From contig UCJD01000012.1 of the NCBI GenBank assembly GCA_900472605.1, forward strand, positions 186,001 to 250,000: DNA of 64,000 nucleotides, given 5' to 3'. The position numbers and the translations under genes are program-made. The notes beneath the pieces were generated by a model that ran no database searches, had not been told where the DNA came from, and worked only from the letters and a program-made list of their open reading frames with translations. How positions within the stretch are numbered: position 1 is the stretch's first letter; the number at the start of each line of letters is the position of its first letter. Origin of the DNA: Hyphomicrobiales bacterium (GTDB lineage Bacteria > Pseudomonadota > Alphaproteobacteria > Rhizobiales > Rhizobiaceae). Below are positions 24,603 to 33,605 of the stretch, piece by piece.

Positions 24603-26252
24603 TCAGCCGACGAGCGAGGCCGTGTAGTAGCTGGCATAGGCGACGCCGTTGTAGACCTCGCCCTTCAGCTTCGGCGACTGCACGTAGATGCGCTGGACGA
24701 TCTGCGTGCGCGGGATGAAGTAGCCCTGGTCCAGAACATACTGCTGCAGGTCGTCGAGCAGCGGCTTGCGCTCGTCGATGGAACCGGCGCCGGCGATCTT
24801 GTCGCGCAGGTCGTTGAGCTTGGCGTCGCGCTCATCGAGCGCGAACCAGTTCTCGCCATTGTTCGCGTTCGTCAGGATGCTGGCGACCGTGCCGGCGTCG
24901 ATGAAGCTGCGCGTCACCTCGTAGGTCGGGACGGCCGCGCCGCCGAACTTCACCTTTTCGCCGAAGGTCACGACGTCATAGGCCCGGATCGCGACCTTCC
25001 AGCCGATCTTGCCGAGCTGCTGGGCGATCAGTTCGTCTACCGACTTTGAGGTTGCGAGATAGGGGTTGGAGTGGATGGTCAGCACCAGCGGCTTGCCGTC
25101 CTTGCTGCGAATGCCGTCAGCGCCCTTGACCCAACCTGCCTCGTCGAGCAGCTTTTCCGCCTTCTCAGGATTGTAGCTCAGAAGATCGCTGTGATCGGTC
25201 GCGCCGGGCACGTTGCTCTGGATGAAGGACGTCGCCAGCTTCCAGTCCGGCGTATAGACCGTGTCGATGATTTCCTGCCGGTTGATGCCGGCCTGAAGGG
25301 CCTGGCGGACCTTGACGTCGTCATAGGGCGCCAGCTTGGTGTTGACCGCCCAGCCGTTGACGAAGCCGAGATAGCGCGGTGTCGCGATGGTGAGGCCCTC
25401 ATCCTTGAGCGACTTCAGTTCCTGGGGCGAGGCGTTGTAGGCGATGTCGGCCTGCTCGGACTGAACCGAGGCGACGCGGAGAGATGGTTCCGATACCAGC
25501 TTGTAGGTGATGGAATCGAGGAAGGCAGGGCCGGTGTGGCCGACGGCTTGAGGTCCCCAATTGTAATCCTTGCGCTTGACCAGGGTGACGTGATCGCCCT
25601 CCTTCCAGCTTTCCACCACAAACGGGCCGCTGCCGGCCGTCTTGCTGAGGTCGGCCTGCTCAGAGGCCGGCAGCGCGATGCTCTTGGGAGAGATCAGGAT
25701 CGATCCGTGATAGCCGAGCGTCGGTATGAAGCCGAGCGTCGGCTTCTTGAAGAAGACTTTCACCGTGCCGGCATCGACGGCTTCGGCGTGATCGTAGGTC
25801 TTGGGAAAGAGGCCGATCGGATTGATGCCTTCGTTCTTGCGCCCCGCGTACCAGATATCGAGGTTGGCGACGACGGCTGCCGCATCGAGCGGCGCTCCGT
25901 CGGAGAAGGTCACGCCGCTCTTCAGATGCAGCGTGAATTCGGTGGCCTTGTCATTCTGCTCCCAGCGCTCCACCAGCCAGGGGCTGACCTTGCCGTCCTG
26001 ATCGACATAGAGCAGCTTGTCGGTAACGTGGCCCCAGATGTGGCCCTGAAAGCTGGAGATCGCGCTGTTGTTCGGGATCCAGGTATCACCGAGGGAATCG
26101 ATCAGGAAGGTGATGTCGCCACCCTCGCGCGGCGCGTCGGCCGCCTGTGCGAAACGGGTCGCCGAGGCAACGAGCGCTGCGCCTGCGGCCACGGATGTGG
26201 TGATCAGCAGGCGGCGTCGGGAGAGGGAAAGCAGGGAGGAACGTTCGGTCAT
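24603..26252 (-). CDS. Family-5 ABC transporter substrate-binding protein (peptide/organosulfur type)
   Basis: About 549 residues from MTERSSLLSLSRRRLLIT, with a twin-arginine-like or Sec signal (cleavage near FAQAADAP). The SBP_bac_5 fold shows DKLLYVDQDGKVSPWLVERWEQ, TLHLKSGVTFSDGAPLDAAA, GSGPFVVESWKEGDHVTLV and VRQALQAGINRQEIIDTVY. These proteins bind peptides, opines or other small solutes; surrounding LLM and SfnB enzymes suggest an organosulfur compound. It heads the importer operon. The 26253-26602 leader carries a short peptide gene and a TCTAT-N7-ATAGA operator. The frame also reads farther upstream, but this start fits the signal peptide. Confidence 0.92.
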   Translation of the reverse strand: MTERSSLLSLSRRRLLITTSVAAGAALVASATRFAQAADAPREGGDITFLIDSLGDTWIPNNSAISSFQGHIWGHVTDKLLYVDQDGKVSPWLVERWEQNDKATEFTLHLKSGVTFSDGAPLDAAAVVANLDIWYAGRKNEGINPIGLFPKTYDHAEAVDAGTVKVFFKKPTLGFIPTLGYHGSILISPKSIALPASEQADLSKTAGSGPFVVESWKEGDHVTLVKRKDYNWGPQAVGHTGPAFLDSITYKLVSEPSLRVASVQSEQADIAYNASPQELKSLKDEGLTIATPRYLGFVNGWAVNTKLAPYDDVKVRQALQAGINRQEIIDTVYTPDWKLATSFIQSNVPGATDHSDLLSYNPEKAEKLLDEAGWVKGADGIRSKDGKPLVLTIHSNPYLATSKSVDELIAQQLGKIGWKVAIRAYDVVTFGEKVKFGGAAVPTYEVTRSFIDAGTVASILTNANNGENWFALDERDAKLNDLRDKIAGAGSIDERKPLLDDLQQYVLDQGYFIPRTQIVQRIYVQSPKLKGEVYNGVAYASYYTASLVG

Positions 26253-26371
26253 GGGTGATCCAGATGATGGGAGTGATATCTTGGTACGGCGACGTGCGGG
26301 CGCGAGGCCCCGGCAAAATGCCGCGACTTGTAAATGCGCATGAGCGATAGGCGGTGGCCGAAAGCCTGGTG

Positions 26372-26437
26372 TTATCGAGCCGGCATAAGGGAGCACATTG
26401 CGCGGGCAACGTGCGTTCTGGTCTTTGTGTCGGTCAT
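26372..26437 (-). CDS. Short leader-peptide ORF (21 residues)
   Basis: A 21-codon ORF starting ATG ACC GAC at 26437, with an AAGGGAG ribosome site 7 nt upstream, ends TAA at 26372. The peptide starts MTDTKTRTHVARAMCSLM and is basic with one Cys codon near the end. It lies in the 350-nt leader of the binding-protein gene, downstream of the AT-rich operator. Its shape recalls the Cys-containing leader peptides found upstream of sulfur and LLM genes in other bacteria, where translation of the uORF may sense cysteine. That role here is inference. Confidence 0.45.
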   Translation of the reverse strand: MTDTKTRTHVARAMCSLMPAR

Positions 26438-26515
26438 GAAGAGCTCCCTTGTTTCGGCGGTAAGTTCATGACGGACAGCCTAGCAGCGCATCCCGTTGGA
26501 GAAAGAGTAGTTATT

Positions 26516-26537
26516 CTTTTTCTATGGAATTTATAGA
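26516..26537. promoter_or_regulatory. TCTAT-N7-ATAGA operator, copy 2 (ABC importer promoter)
   Basis: CTTTTTCTAT followed by N7 and ATAGA, aligned with copy 1 at 19851-19872. It is followed by AT-rich sequence and sits about 264 bp before the binding-protein start, upstream of the leader peptide. The shared site suggests that importer and SsuD-like genes answer to one regulator. Confidence 0.5.
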
Positions 26538-26602
26538 TTAATTTGCCGGAATTTCGGACGCTGTTTGGATTGGTGTTTCAGGGCGTTTTCTCAGAGCAGA
26601 CC

Positions 26603-28948
26603 TCAAGTCCGCTCGTCGAGCGCGGCCCCGATGCCGGCATCCTCTTCGCGCGGTACGAAGCGCATCGGCTCGAAGATCCGGACCGGCGGCACCGGGCCGG
26701 CAAAGCGTTCGACCTCAACCCTGGTGATCTGCCCCGTCGAGCCCTGCGCGAGCTTCGACGTCCCGATGTCGCGTGTCAGGATATTCGGGTTTCCGTGAAT
26801 GCACATGGTGGTTTCCGCTTCAGGATCGGCGGGCTCGAACCACGCTCCCGTCGCCAGCTGCATCACGCCCGGCCGCACGTCGTCGCTGAGGATGGCGGCC
26901 GCCAGGCAGCTGCCGCGCTCGTTGAAAAGCTTGACGATATCGCCGTCCGAAATCTGGCGCGCGGCAGCGTCGGCGGGATTGATCCGGATGGGTTCGCGAC
27001 CGTCGATCTTCGTCGAACGGCTGAAAGCGCCGTAGTCCAGCTGGCTGTGGAGGCGTTGGTAGGGCTGATTGCAGATCAGATGCAGCGGGTAGCGGCTTTC
27101 GTCTCCGGCTTTTCCTCTCGAACCCGGCGGATACCACTGCGGATGGCCGCCGCAATCGTCGTAGCCGAAGCGCGCGACCGTTTCGGAGAAGATCTCGATC
27201 TTTCCTGACGGCGTATGCAATGGCGATGCATCCGGGTCGCGCCGGAACCCGTTCGCCGGGCCACCGTCATCCGGCTTGATGGGCAGGCGCAATTCGCCGC
27301 GCTGCCAGAATGTCTCGAAATCCGGGGCCTCGTGGCCGCCGGCGGCAAGCGCCTGGCGTGTGGCCTCGAACAGAAAGGCCAGCCATTCGCGGCTCGTGCG
27401 GTTTTCGGTGAAGAGTTCGAACTTGCCCAGCCGTCGCGCGATCTCGGAGAAGATTTCGTAGTCGTCCCGGGCTTCGCCCACCGGCTCGATCAGCCGCTTC
27501 ATTGCGATCATCAGGCGATCGCGATCCGCAGCGCCGATGTCGTCGCGCTCAAGCGTCGTGGTTGCGGGGAGTACGATGTCGGCGTGCCGGGCCGTCGAGG
27601 TCCAAGCCGATTCATGAACGATGATCGTTTCCGGCCGCCGGAATGCCGCCCGCAGTCGGTTGATATCCTGGTGGTGATGAAACGGATTGCCGCCAGCCCA
27701 GTAGACCAGGCGGATATCGGGATAGCGAAGAGCCTGACCGTTGTAATGAAACGCTTCGCCCGGGCCGAGCAGCATATCGGCGATCCGGGCGCAGGGAATG
27801 AAATCGGGAACCGGATTCTTGAACTGGTTGAGCGTCGGCAACGGGACGGCGAGAAGCTTCTTGCCGATATTGCCGAGGGCGCCGAGCGAATAGGAATAGC
27901 CGCAGCCATCCAGCCCGATCTGTCCGAGCATGGCCGCGAGCACGATCCCCATCCACACCGGCTGCTCGCCATAATCGGCGCGTTGCAGCGAATGGCTGAC
28001 GGTGATCAGTGTTCTGGAACGCGCCATGGCTCGCGCGAGGTCGCGGATGGCGTCAGCGCCGATGCTGCAGATCGAGGCCGCCCATTCGGCGGTCTTCGGC
28101 GCCCCGTCGGTGCGGCCGAGGAGATAGTCCTCGAAGCGGTCGTATCCGACAGTGTAGCGGTCGAGGAATTGGCGATGGTGCAGCTTTTCGCTGACGAGCA
28201 CATGGGCGAGGCCGAGCATCAGCGCGACGTCTGTACCGGGAACGACGGGCATCCACTCGGCTTTCACCTCGGCTGGAAAATCATCGGCCAAGGGGCTGAC
28301 CAGCACGAAACGCGCGCCGCGGGCGCTCGCCCCTTTCAGCTTTGGCAGCACGACATGATTGCTGATGCCGCCGCCGTGCACATCGGCATTCTTGATCGCC
28401 ATGCCTCCGAAGGCGACGACCAGCTCGCTACTGCGCTCGATCGCGTCCCAGGTGACGCTCTTGCGATCGAAGCTGTCATAGGGACCGAGCACGTGCGGTA
28501 TTATCACCATCGCCGCGCCGGAACTGTAGGTGTTGACGGAACGCACATAGCCGCCGAGCACGTTGAGGAAGCGATGGATCTGGCTTTGCGCGTGATGGAA
28601 ACGGCCGGCGCTCGCCCAGCCGTAGGAACCGCCGAAGATGGCCGTCGGGCCGAAGATCTCGTAAACCCGGCGAAGCTCCGCTGCGACGAGGTCTGCCGCT
28701 TCTGGCCAGCTGACTTCGACATAGTCGTCGGCGCCGCGCCTCTGGGCGTGGCCGGTCTTTCCCTCAAGCCAGCCCCGCCGCACGGCCGGCCGCCTGATGC
28801 GCACCGGGCTGTCGGCGATTGCCGCCAGATTGCCCAGCAGCGGCGAGGGATGCGGATCATCAGGATGCGGCTTTATCTCCAGCCGGCCATCGGCCATTCG
28901 GCCGGAAAACGCGCCCCAGTGAGAGCTGTGAGGTTTAAACGTATTCAT
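26603..28948 (-). CDS. BisC/TorA-type molybdopterin S- or N-oxide reductase
   Basis: A 781-residue molybdopterin oxidoreductase without an N-terminal iron-sulfur motif, as in the DMSO reductase/BisC branch. The N-terminus is THWGAF-like SSHWGAFSGRMADGRL; the Mo-ligand serine lies in VRSVNTYSSGAAM, and the cofactor-binding parts are LVVAFGGMAIKNADVHGGG, VYWAGGNPFHHHQDINRLR and the C-terminal GSCLAAAILSDDVRPGVMQL. It has no Tat signal, so a cytoplasmic biotin or methionine sulfoxide reductase is likeliest. It closes the TTT-importer operon (44 nt after the FAD dehydrogenase) next to the sulfur cluster. Confidence 0.9.
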   Translation of the reverse strand: MNTFKPHSSHWGAFSGRMADGRLEIKPHPDDPHPSPLLGNLAAIADSPVRIRRPAVRRGWLEGKTGHAQRRGADDYVEVSWPEAADLVAAELRRVYEIFGPTAIFGGSYGWASAGRFHHAQSQIHRFLNVLGGYVRSVNTYSSGAAMVIIPHVLGPYDSFDRKSVTWDAIERSSELVVAFGGMAIKNADVHGGGISNHVVLPKLKGASARGARFVLVSPLADDFPAEVKAEWMPVVPGTDVALMLGLAHVLVSEKLHHRQFLDRYTVGYDRFEDYLLGRTDGAPKTAEWAASICSIGADAIRDLARAMARSRTLITVSHSLQRADYGEQPVWMGIVLAAMLGQIGLDGCGYSYSLGALGNIGKKLLAVPLPTLNQFKNPVPDFIPCARIADMLLGPGEAFHYNGQALRYPDIRLVYWAGGNPFHHHQDINRLRAAFRRPETIIVHESAWTSTARHADIVLPATTTLERDDIGAADRDRLMIAMKRLIEPVGEARDDYEIFSEIARRLGKFELFTENRTSREWLAFLFEATRQALAAGGHEAPDFETFWQRGELRLPIKPDDGGPANGFRRDPDASPLHTPSGKIEIFSETVARFGYDDCGGHPQWYPPGSRGKAGDESRYPLHLICNQPYQRLHSQLDYGAFSRSTKIDGREPIRINPADAAARQISDGDIVKLFNERGSCLAAAILSDDVRPGVMQLATGAWFEPADPEAETTMCIHGNPNILTRDIGTSKLAQGSTGQITRVEVERFAGPVPPVRIFEPMRFVPREEDAGIGAALDERT

Positions 28949-28992
28949 GTCGAAACGCCCTCGCCATCGCGGCCGGTTGGAGGATATGCGAT

Positions 28993-30372
28993 CTATTGCG
29001 GAAGGATCTTTTCGGGGTTCATGATGTTCTGGGGATCGATGGCGTTCTTGATGACGGCCATCAGGTCGACGGCATCGCCGTGTTCCTCGCGCATGTAGGC
29101 GATCTTGCCTGAGCCGACACCGTGTTCGCCGGTCGACGTTCCGCCCACCGAAATCGCGTATCGCACCATCTTCTTGTTGATCGCCGCGATCTCCTCAAGT
29201 TCGGCCCGATTGTCCGGATCGACCGCGAAGACGACGTGGTAGTTGCCGTCTCCCACATGGCCCAGAATGGCGGCCGGCACGCTGCAGGTCTTCAGCAATT
29301 CGCGTGTCATGACGATGCAGCCGCTGAGTTCCGACACCGGCACGCAAACGTCGGACGACCAGCCCTTGGCATTCGGGCGCTGCGACACGACGGCGTAGAA
29401 TGCATTGTGGCGCGCCTTCCAGAGGCGGTTGCGATCCTCGGGTGCATTGGCCCACTCGAAATCCCGGCCGCCATTGTCCTCGACGATGGCCGCGACCATC
29501 TCGATCTGTTCCCGGACGCTGGCGGGCGAGCCGTGAAACTCGAAGGCCAGCGTGTCCTCGATCTTCAGCGAAAGGCTTGAATAGGCGTTCACCGCCTGGA
29601 TAAGTCCACGGTCCATCAACTCCATGCGGGCAACGGGAATGCCGAGCTGCACGACCGCGATCGCGGCGGCGACCGCCTGCTCGACGGTTTCGAATGAGCA
29701 AAGCGCTGCCGAGATGGTTTCGGGAATGCCGTAAAGCCGAAGCGTCACTTCCGTGATGATGCCCAGCGTGCCCTCGGAGCCGACGAAGAGCCGCGTCAGG
29801 TCGTAGCCCGCCGAGGATTTGCGGGCCCGGCCGCCGGTGCGGATGATCTGGCCGTTGGGAAGCACCACCGTCAGCGATAGAACGTTCTCGCGCATCGTGC
29901 CGTAGCGCACCGCGTTGGTTCCGGATGCGCGCGTTGCGGCCATGCCGCCGATCGAGGCATTGGCGCCCGGGTCGATCGGGAAGAAAAGCCCCATGTCGCG
30001 CAGATGGGTGTTCAGCTGCTCGCGGGTGACGCCGGCCTCCACCGTGCAATCGAGGTCCTCCGCGCTGACGCGCGAGATTTTGGACATGCGCGAGAGATCG
30101 ATCGAAACGCCGCCGCGCACGGCCGTCAGATGACCCTCAAGCGATGTTCCGGCTCCGAACGCGATGACCGGCACGCTTTGTGCCGCGCAGATCCGAACGA
30201 TCTGTGCCACCTCTTCCGTGCTTTGCGCAAACACCACGGCATCCGGAATCGCCGGCGTGTGGTGGGATTCGCCGCGACCGTGCTGCTCGCGAATGACCTG
30301 CGCGGTCGAGAAGCGGTCACCGAAGAGCTGGCGCAATGTTTCGCCGAGCGACGATGGAAGGGTGGAAGACAT
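28993..30372 (-). CDS. GlcD-type FAD-linked D-2-hydroxyacid dehydrogenase
   Basis: About 459 residues from MSSTLPSSLGETL; a GGAG site six bases upstream favours this ATG over the TTG two codons earlier. The PCMH FAD-binding domain has VPVIAFGAGTSLEGHLTAVRGGVSIDLSRM and the pyrophosphate loop PGANASIGGMAATRASGTNAVRYGTM. The C-terminal FAD-oxidase domain has GHVGDGNYHVVFAVDP and GTSTGEHGVGSGK, as in glycolate oxidase GlcD and D-lactate dehydrogenase (cytochrome). It would oxidise a D-2-hydroxy acid; the importer and a NAD-dependent dehydrogenase in the same operon suit this. Confidence 0.92.
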   Translation of the reverse strand: MSSTLPSSLGETLRQLFGDRFSTAQVIREQHGRGESHHTPAIPDAVVFAQSTEEVAQIVRICAAQSVPVIAFGAGTSLEGHLTAVRGGVSIDLSRMSKISRVSAEDLDCTVEAGVTREQLNTHLRDMGLFFPIDPGANASIGGMAATRASGTNAVRYGTMRENVLSLTVVLPNGQIIRTGGRARKSSAGYDLTRLFVGSEGTLGIITEVTLRLYGIPETISAALCSFETVEQAVAAAIAVVQLGIPVARMELMDRGLIQAVNAYSSLSLKIEDTLAFEFHGSPASVREQIEMVAAIVEDNGGRDFEWANAPEDRNRLWKARHNAFYAVVSQRPNAKGWSSDVCVPVSELSGCIVMTRELLKTCSVPAAILGHVGDGNYHVVFAVDPDNRAELEEIAAINKKMVRYAISVGGTSTGEHGVGSGKIAYMREEHGDAVDLMAVIKNAIDPQNIMNPEKILPQ

Positions 30373-30406
30373 AATCAACTCCGCGGAGATAGTCTCGAAA
30401 CAGACA

Positions 30407-30433
30407 AGCCGGGTCCCTTTTTGAGGCCCGGCT
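30407..30433 (-). terminator. Intra-operon hairpin (attenuating terminator)
   Basis: AGCCGGG and CCCGGCT pair, with GG-CC extension and one bulge, around an A/T-rich loop between the HCCA-isomerase-like gene and the FAD dehydrogenase. On the minus strand it is followed by TTGTCTGTTT. It may partially terminate transcription within the operon. Confidence 0.45.
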
Positions 30434-30443
30434 CGGTATCGGG

Positions 30444-31046
30444 TCAGGCGACCAGCTTTTCACCCTTGAGGTGACGCTCGAGGAAGGGAAGGCTGTCCTG
30501 TCCCCAGTAGAGCTCACCCTCATAGCGGTAGGTCGGCAGGCCGAAGACGCCGGCTACCTTGGCGGTTTCGTAATTGGCCTTCCAGACCGCCTGCACCGCC
30601 TCGCTCTGACCCTGCTCGTCCAATGCCGCGCCGTCGAAGCCCGCCGCGTCGGCGATCGCAATCCGAACGGCGGCGTTGCCGATGTCTTTGCCCCCGGTCC
30701 AGAAGGCTTCCTGAAGAGCGCTCGCGAGCTTCAGCCAGTCCTTGCCGCCTTCGATCGCGGCGATCACCATGAAGCCTGCCGGCGTCGGGTCGGAAAGCGC
30801 TCCCCGGTTCTCGAAGTTCAGCACCTTGCCGCGCAGGGCCGCCCAGCGCTTCAGATCCTTCATCCAGTAGGCGCGGCGCGCTTCTGGGCGGTTGCGCGAG
30901 TAGATCGCGCCGTTGTCCTCGATCAACGGGATGACATAGGGTTTGATCACGGCATTCTGCTTTGCGGCGAGCTCCGCGAAGGGAGCAAGGCCGATGAAGG
31001 CCCAGGGCGAGCCGACGCCGAAGAAGTAGTCGATGGTCTTTGTCAT
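30444..31046 (-). CDS. DsbA-family 2-hydroxychromene-2-carboxylate isomerase-like protein
   Basis: A 200-residue thioredoxin-fold protein beginning TKTIDYFFGVGSPWAFIGLAPF. The SPWAF stretch replaces the CxxC of DsbA and marks the kappa-class GST/HCCA isomerase group. Other matches are ALQEAFWTGGKDIGNAAV and GVFGLPTYRYEGELYWGQDSLPFLERHL. Family members isomerise aromatic ring-fission products using glutathione. Its place in an operon with a TTT importer suggests a step in use of the imported acid, but the substrate is unknown. Confidence 0.85.
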   Translation of the reverse strand: MTKTIDYFFGVGSPWAFIGLAPFAELAAKQNAVIKPYVIPLIEDNGAIYSRNRPEARRAYWMKDLKRWAALRGKVLNFENRGALSDPTPAGFMVIAAIEGGKDWLKLASALQEAFWTGGKDIGNAAVRIAIADAAGFDGAALDEQGQSEAVQAVWKANYETAKVAGVFGLPTYRYEGELYWGQDSLPFLERHLKGEKLVA

Positions 31047-31084
31047 GTCGTGTCCTCTGGATGTTGTTGTCGCCGTTGGCGGGT

Positions 31085-32068
31085 TTACTGCGCGAGGGCG
31101 AGGCCGGCGTCGCGGATCAGGATACCGAACTGCTCATTGTCGTCTTTCGCGCGCTGGCGAACCTGGTCGAGGGTCTCGATACCAGGGATGAGGCCGAAGC
31201 TGGTCACGCGCTGGCGGACGTCGGGCTGCTCGAGAATGCTGTTGATGAGGCTGTTGAGGCGGGTCTTGACCGCATCGGGAGCCTTCGCCTGGATCGAGAC
31301 CGTGTGCCAGCTGCGCGGCGCCCAGCCACTGATGCCGGCTTCGGCTGTGGTCGGGAGATCAGGCAGCTGCTGCCAGCGGGTGTCGCCGAGAACCGCGATG
31401 CCCTTGAGTGTGCCGGAGGCGATATGCTCGGCGGCTTCGGGACCGATGAAGATCTGCGCTTCGTTGGCGAGCACCGCCTGGAGTGCGGCGGGTGCTCCGT
31501 TGTAAGGGATGTGCAACAGCTCGATGCCGCCCTTGTTGGAGAGCCAGACGCCGCTCAGATGGCCGACGGTACCCTTGCCCGAGGTACCGTAGGCCAAAGC
31601 GCCGGGGTTGGCCTTGGCGTAGGCGATGAGTTCACTGAGCGTGTTGGCGGCGACGGCGGGGTTGACCGCGATCACCATCGGCGCATCGCCAACCAGCACC
31701 AGCGGAACCAGATCCTCCAGCGGCTTGTACTGGACCTTGGTCACCAGCGGAATGATGCCGTAGAAGCTGTTGGTCGACTGCAGCAGCGTGTAGCCGTCGG
31801 CGGGCGTGGTCATGAAGTAATTGGCGCCGATCGCGCCGCCGGCGCCCGGCTTGTAGTCGTTGATCACCTGCTGGCCGATCAGCGCCGTCAGCTTCTCGCC
31901 GAGCAGGCGGGAGATGTTGTCGCTCATGCCGCCGGCATTATAGGGCACGATGTAATCGATCTTCTTCGTCGGGAACTCCTCGGCGAAGGCCGGCAGGCCA
32001 AAGAGCGCGGTGGCCGAGAGGAGCGATGCGGCGGAGAGGAAACCGCGACGGGTAGGGTTGAAGGTCAT
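31085..32068 (-). CDS. Tripartite tricarboxylate transporter (TTT) binding protein, Bug/TctC family
   Basis: About 327 residues from MTFNPTRRGFLSAASLL, with a twin-arginine-like signal ending near FAEEF. The Bug fold shows FPTKKIDYIVPYNAGGMSDNISRLLGEKL, VINDYKPGAGGAIGANYFMTTPADGYTLL, and GTVGHLSGVWLSNKGGIELLHIPYNGAPAALQAVLANEAQIFIGP. Such proteins bind carboxylates in the periplasm for the TctAB permease encoded directly upstream (19 nt gap). The ligand, perhaps a hydroxy or aromatic acid, is not known. Confidence 0.92.
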   Translation of the reverse strand: MTFNPTRRGFLSAASLLSATALFGLPAFAEEFPTKKIDYIVPYNAGGMSDNISRLLGEKLTALIGQQVINDYKPGAGGAIGANYFMTTPADGYTLLQSTNSFYGIIPLVTKVQYKPLEDLVPLVLVGDAPMVIAVNPAVAANTLSELIAYAKANPGALAYGTSGKGTVGHLSGVWLSNKGGIELLHIPYNGAPAALQAVLANEAQIFIGPEAAEHIASGTLKGIAVLGDTRWQQLPDLPTTAEAGISGWAPRSWHTVSIQAKAPDAVKTRLNSLINSILEQPDVRQRVTSFGLIPGIETLDQVRQRAKDDNEQFGILIRDAGLALAQ

Positions 32069-32087
32069 GTCAGGAGATCCTTGCGCG

Positions 32088-33605
32088 TCACTCGGCAAAC
32101 GCCTTTTGCCGGAATTTCTGGATGAAGGGGAAGCAGATGCTGAGCAGCAGCAATACCGTGGCCACGAGCATCGCGAGGCTGATCGGATGGTTGACGAAGA
32201 TCATCAGATCGCCGCGCGCCACCAGCATCGAACGGCGGAAATATTCTTCCATCATTGGCCCGAGCACGAAGGCGAGAATGAGCGGTGCCGGCTCGCAGCG
32301 CCATTTATGGAGGAAGTATCCGAGCACGCCGAATATCGCCGTCAGATAGACGTCGAAGGTCGTGAATTCGACGCCGTAGATGCCGACGATGCTGACGGTG
32401 AGAATGGTCGGGAACAGGAACTGGTAGCGGATTTTCAGGAGCTGCACCCAGATGCCGACGAGCGGCAGGTTGATGACCAGCAGCATCAGGTTGCCGACCC
32501 ACATGCTGGCGATCAGGCCCCAGAACAGCTCCGGCTGGCTGCTCATGATGCGCGGCCCGGGAACGATGCCATGAACCATCATTGCGCCGACCATCAGCGC
32601 CATGATGGCGTTGGAGGGAATGCCCAGCGTCAGCAGCGGCAGGAAGGCGGTCTGCGCGCCGGAATTGTTGGCGGCCTCGGGCGCCGCGACGCCCTCGACC
32701 ATGCCGGTTCCGAACTTCTGCGGCGTTTTCGAAACGCGCTTTTCCGCCGTATAGGCCATGAAGGACGAGAGCAGGGCGCCGCCGCCGGGAAGCAGGCCGA
32801 GAAACAGGCCGATCAGCGTGCCGCGCACGGTGGCGGGCGTCGCACGCTTGGTTTCCTCGCGGGTCGGCCACAGGCTGCTGATCGGGTTGAGCGTCGGCGG
32901 CTTCTCGTCCCGTACCGCGTTTTCCAGCGTCACTAGAATATCCGCGACACCGAAAAGCCCGACGACGAGCGGCACGAAGGGAACGCCGTTCAACAGCTCC
33001 ATGAAGCCGAAGTCATAGCGATACTGGCCCGAATTGATATCGGTGCCGGCAAGCCCGAGAAGCAGGCCGAGAAAGATCATGGCGATGGCGCGCAGCACCG
33101 ATCCCTGCGCGAGGACCACCGAGGTGATCAGGCCAAGGAACATCAGCATGAAATATTCCGGCGCGCCGAACTTCAGCACGGCGGCCGAAAGGATGGGCGC
33201 GAAGGCCGCCATGAAGAAGGTAGCCACGGTGCCCGCGAAGAACGAAGCGACGGCCGCAACGGTGAGAGCGGCGCCGCCGCGCCCGTTGCGCGTCATCGCG
33301 TGGCCGTCGAGTGCGGTCACGACCGATGACGCTTCACCCGGGAGGCGCAGCAGGATCGATGTGGTCGAGCCGCCATATTGCGCGCCGTAGTAGATGCCCG
33401 CGAGCGTGATGAGGCCCGTTTCCGGCGGCAGGCCGAAGGTGAGCGGCAGGAGGATGGCGATGGTCGCCGTTGGGCCGAGACCGGGAAGAACGCCCACCAG
33501 CGTGCCGATCAGGCAGCCGGCGAGGCAGAAGAACATGTTGGTCGGCGTCAGCGCGACGCTGAGACCAAGGGCGATGCCGCCGAAAACATCCACGCCGCCG
33601 ATCAT
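32088..33605 (-). CDS. tctA: TTT family large membrane subunit (TctA)
   Basis: A 505-residue inner-membrane protein with about 12 spans. The family signatures are [28 protein letters not shown] near residue 35-62 and [33 protein letters not shown], and later [20 protein letters not shown]. TctA is the transport subunit of tripartite tricarboxylate transporters. It overlaps tctB by 4 bp and precedes the Bug protein, giving the full tctBAC set. It starts [15 protein letters not shown]. Confidence 0.95.
   Translation of the reverse strand: MIGGVDVFGGIALGLSVALTPTNMFFCLAGCLIGTLVGVLPGLGPTATIAILLPLTFGLPPETGLITLAGIYYGAQYGGSTTSILLRLPGEASSVVTALDGHAMTRNGRGGAALTVAAVASFFAGTVATFFMAAFAPILSAAVLKFGAPEYFMLMFLGLITSVVLAQGSVLRAIAMIFLGLLLGLAGTDINSGQYRYDFGFMELLNGVPFVPLVVGLFGVADILVTLENAVRDEKPPTLNPISSLWPTREETKRATPATVRGTLIGLFLGLLPGGGALLSSFMAYTAEKRVSKTPQKFGTGMVEGVAAPEAANNSGAQTAFLPLLTLGIPSNAIMALMVGAMMVHGIVPGPRIMSSQPELFWGLIASMWVGNLMLLVINLPLVGIWVQLLKIRYQFLFPTILTVSIVGIYGVEFTTFDVYLTAIFGVLGYFLHKWRCEPAPLILAFVLGPMMEEYFRRSMLVARGDLMIFVNHPISLAMLVATVLLLLSICFPFIQKFRQKAFAE

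Noticed and set aside
27215..29098. 627-codon plus-strand frame opposite the molybdoenzyme
   Set aside because: It is antisense to a gene with clear BisC/TorA-type motifs, so it is not a separate gene.
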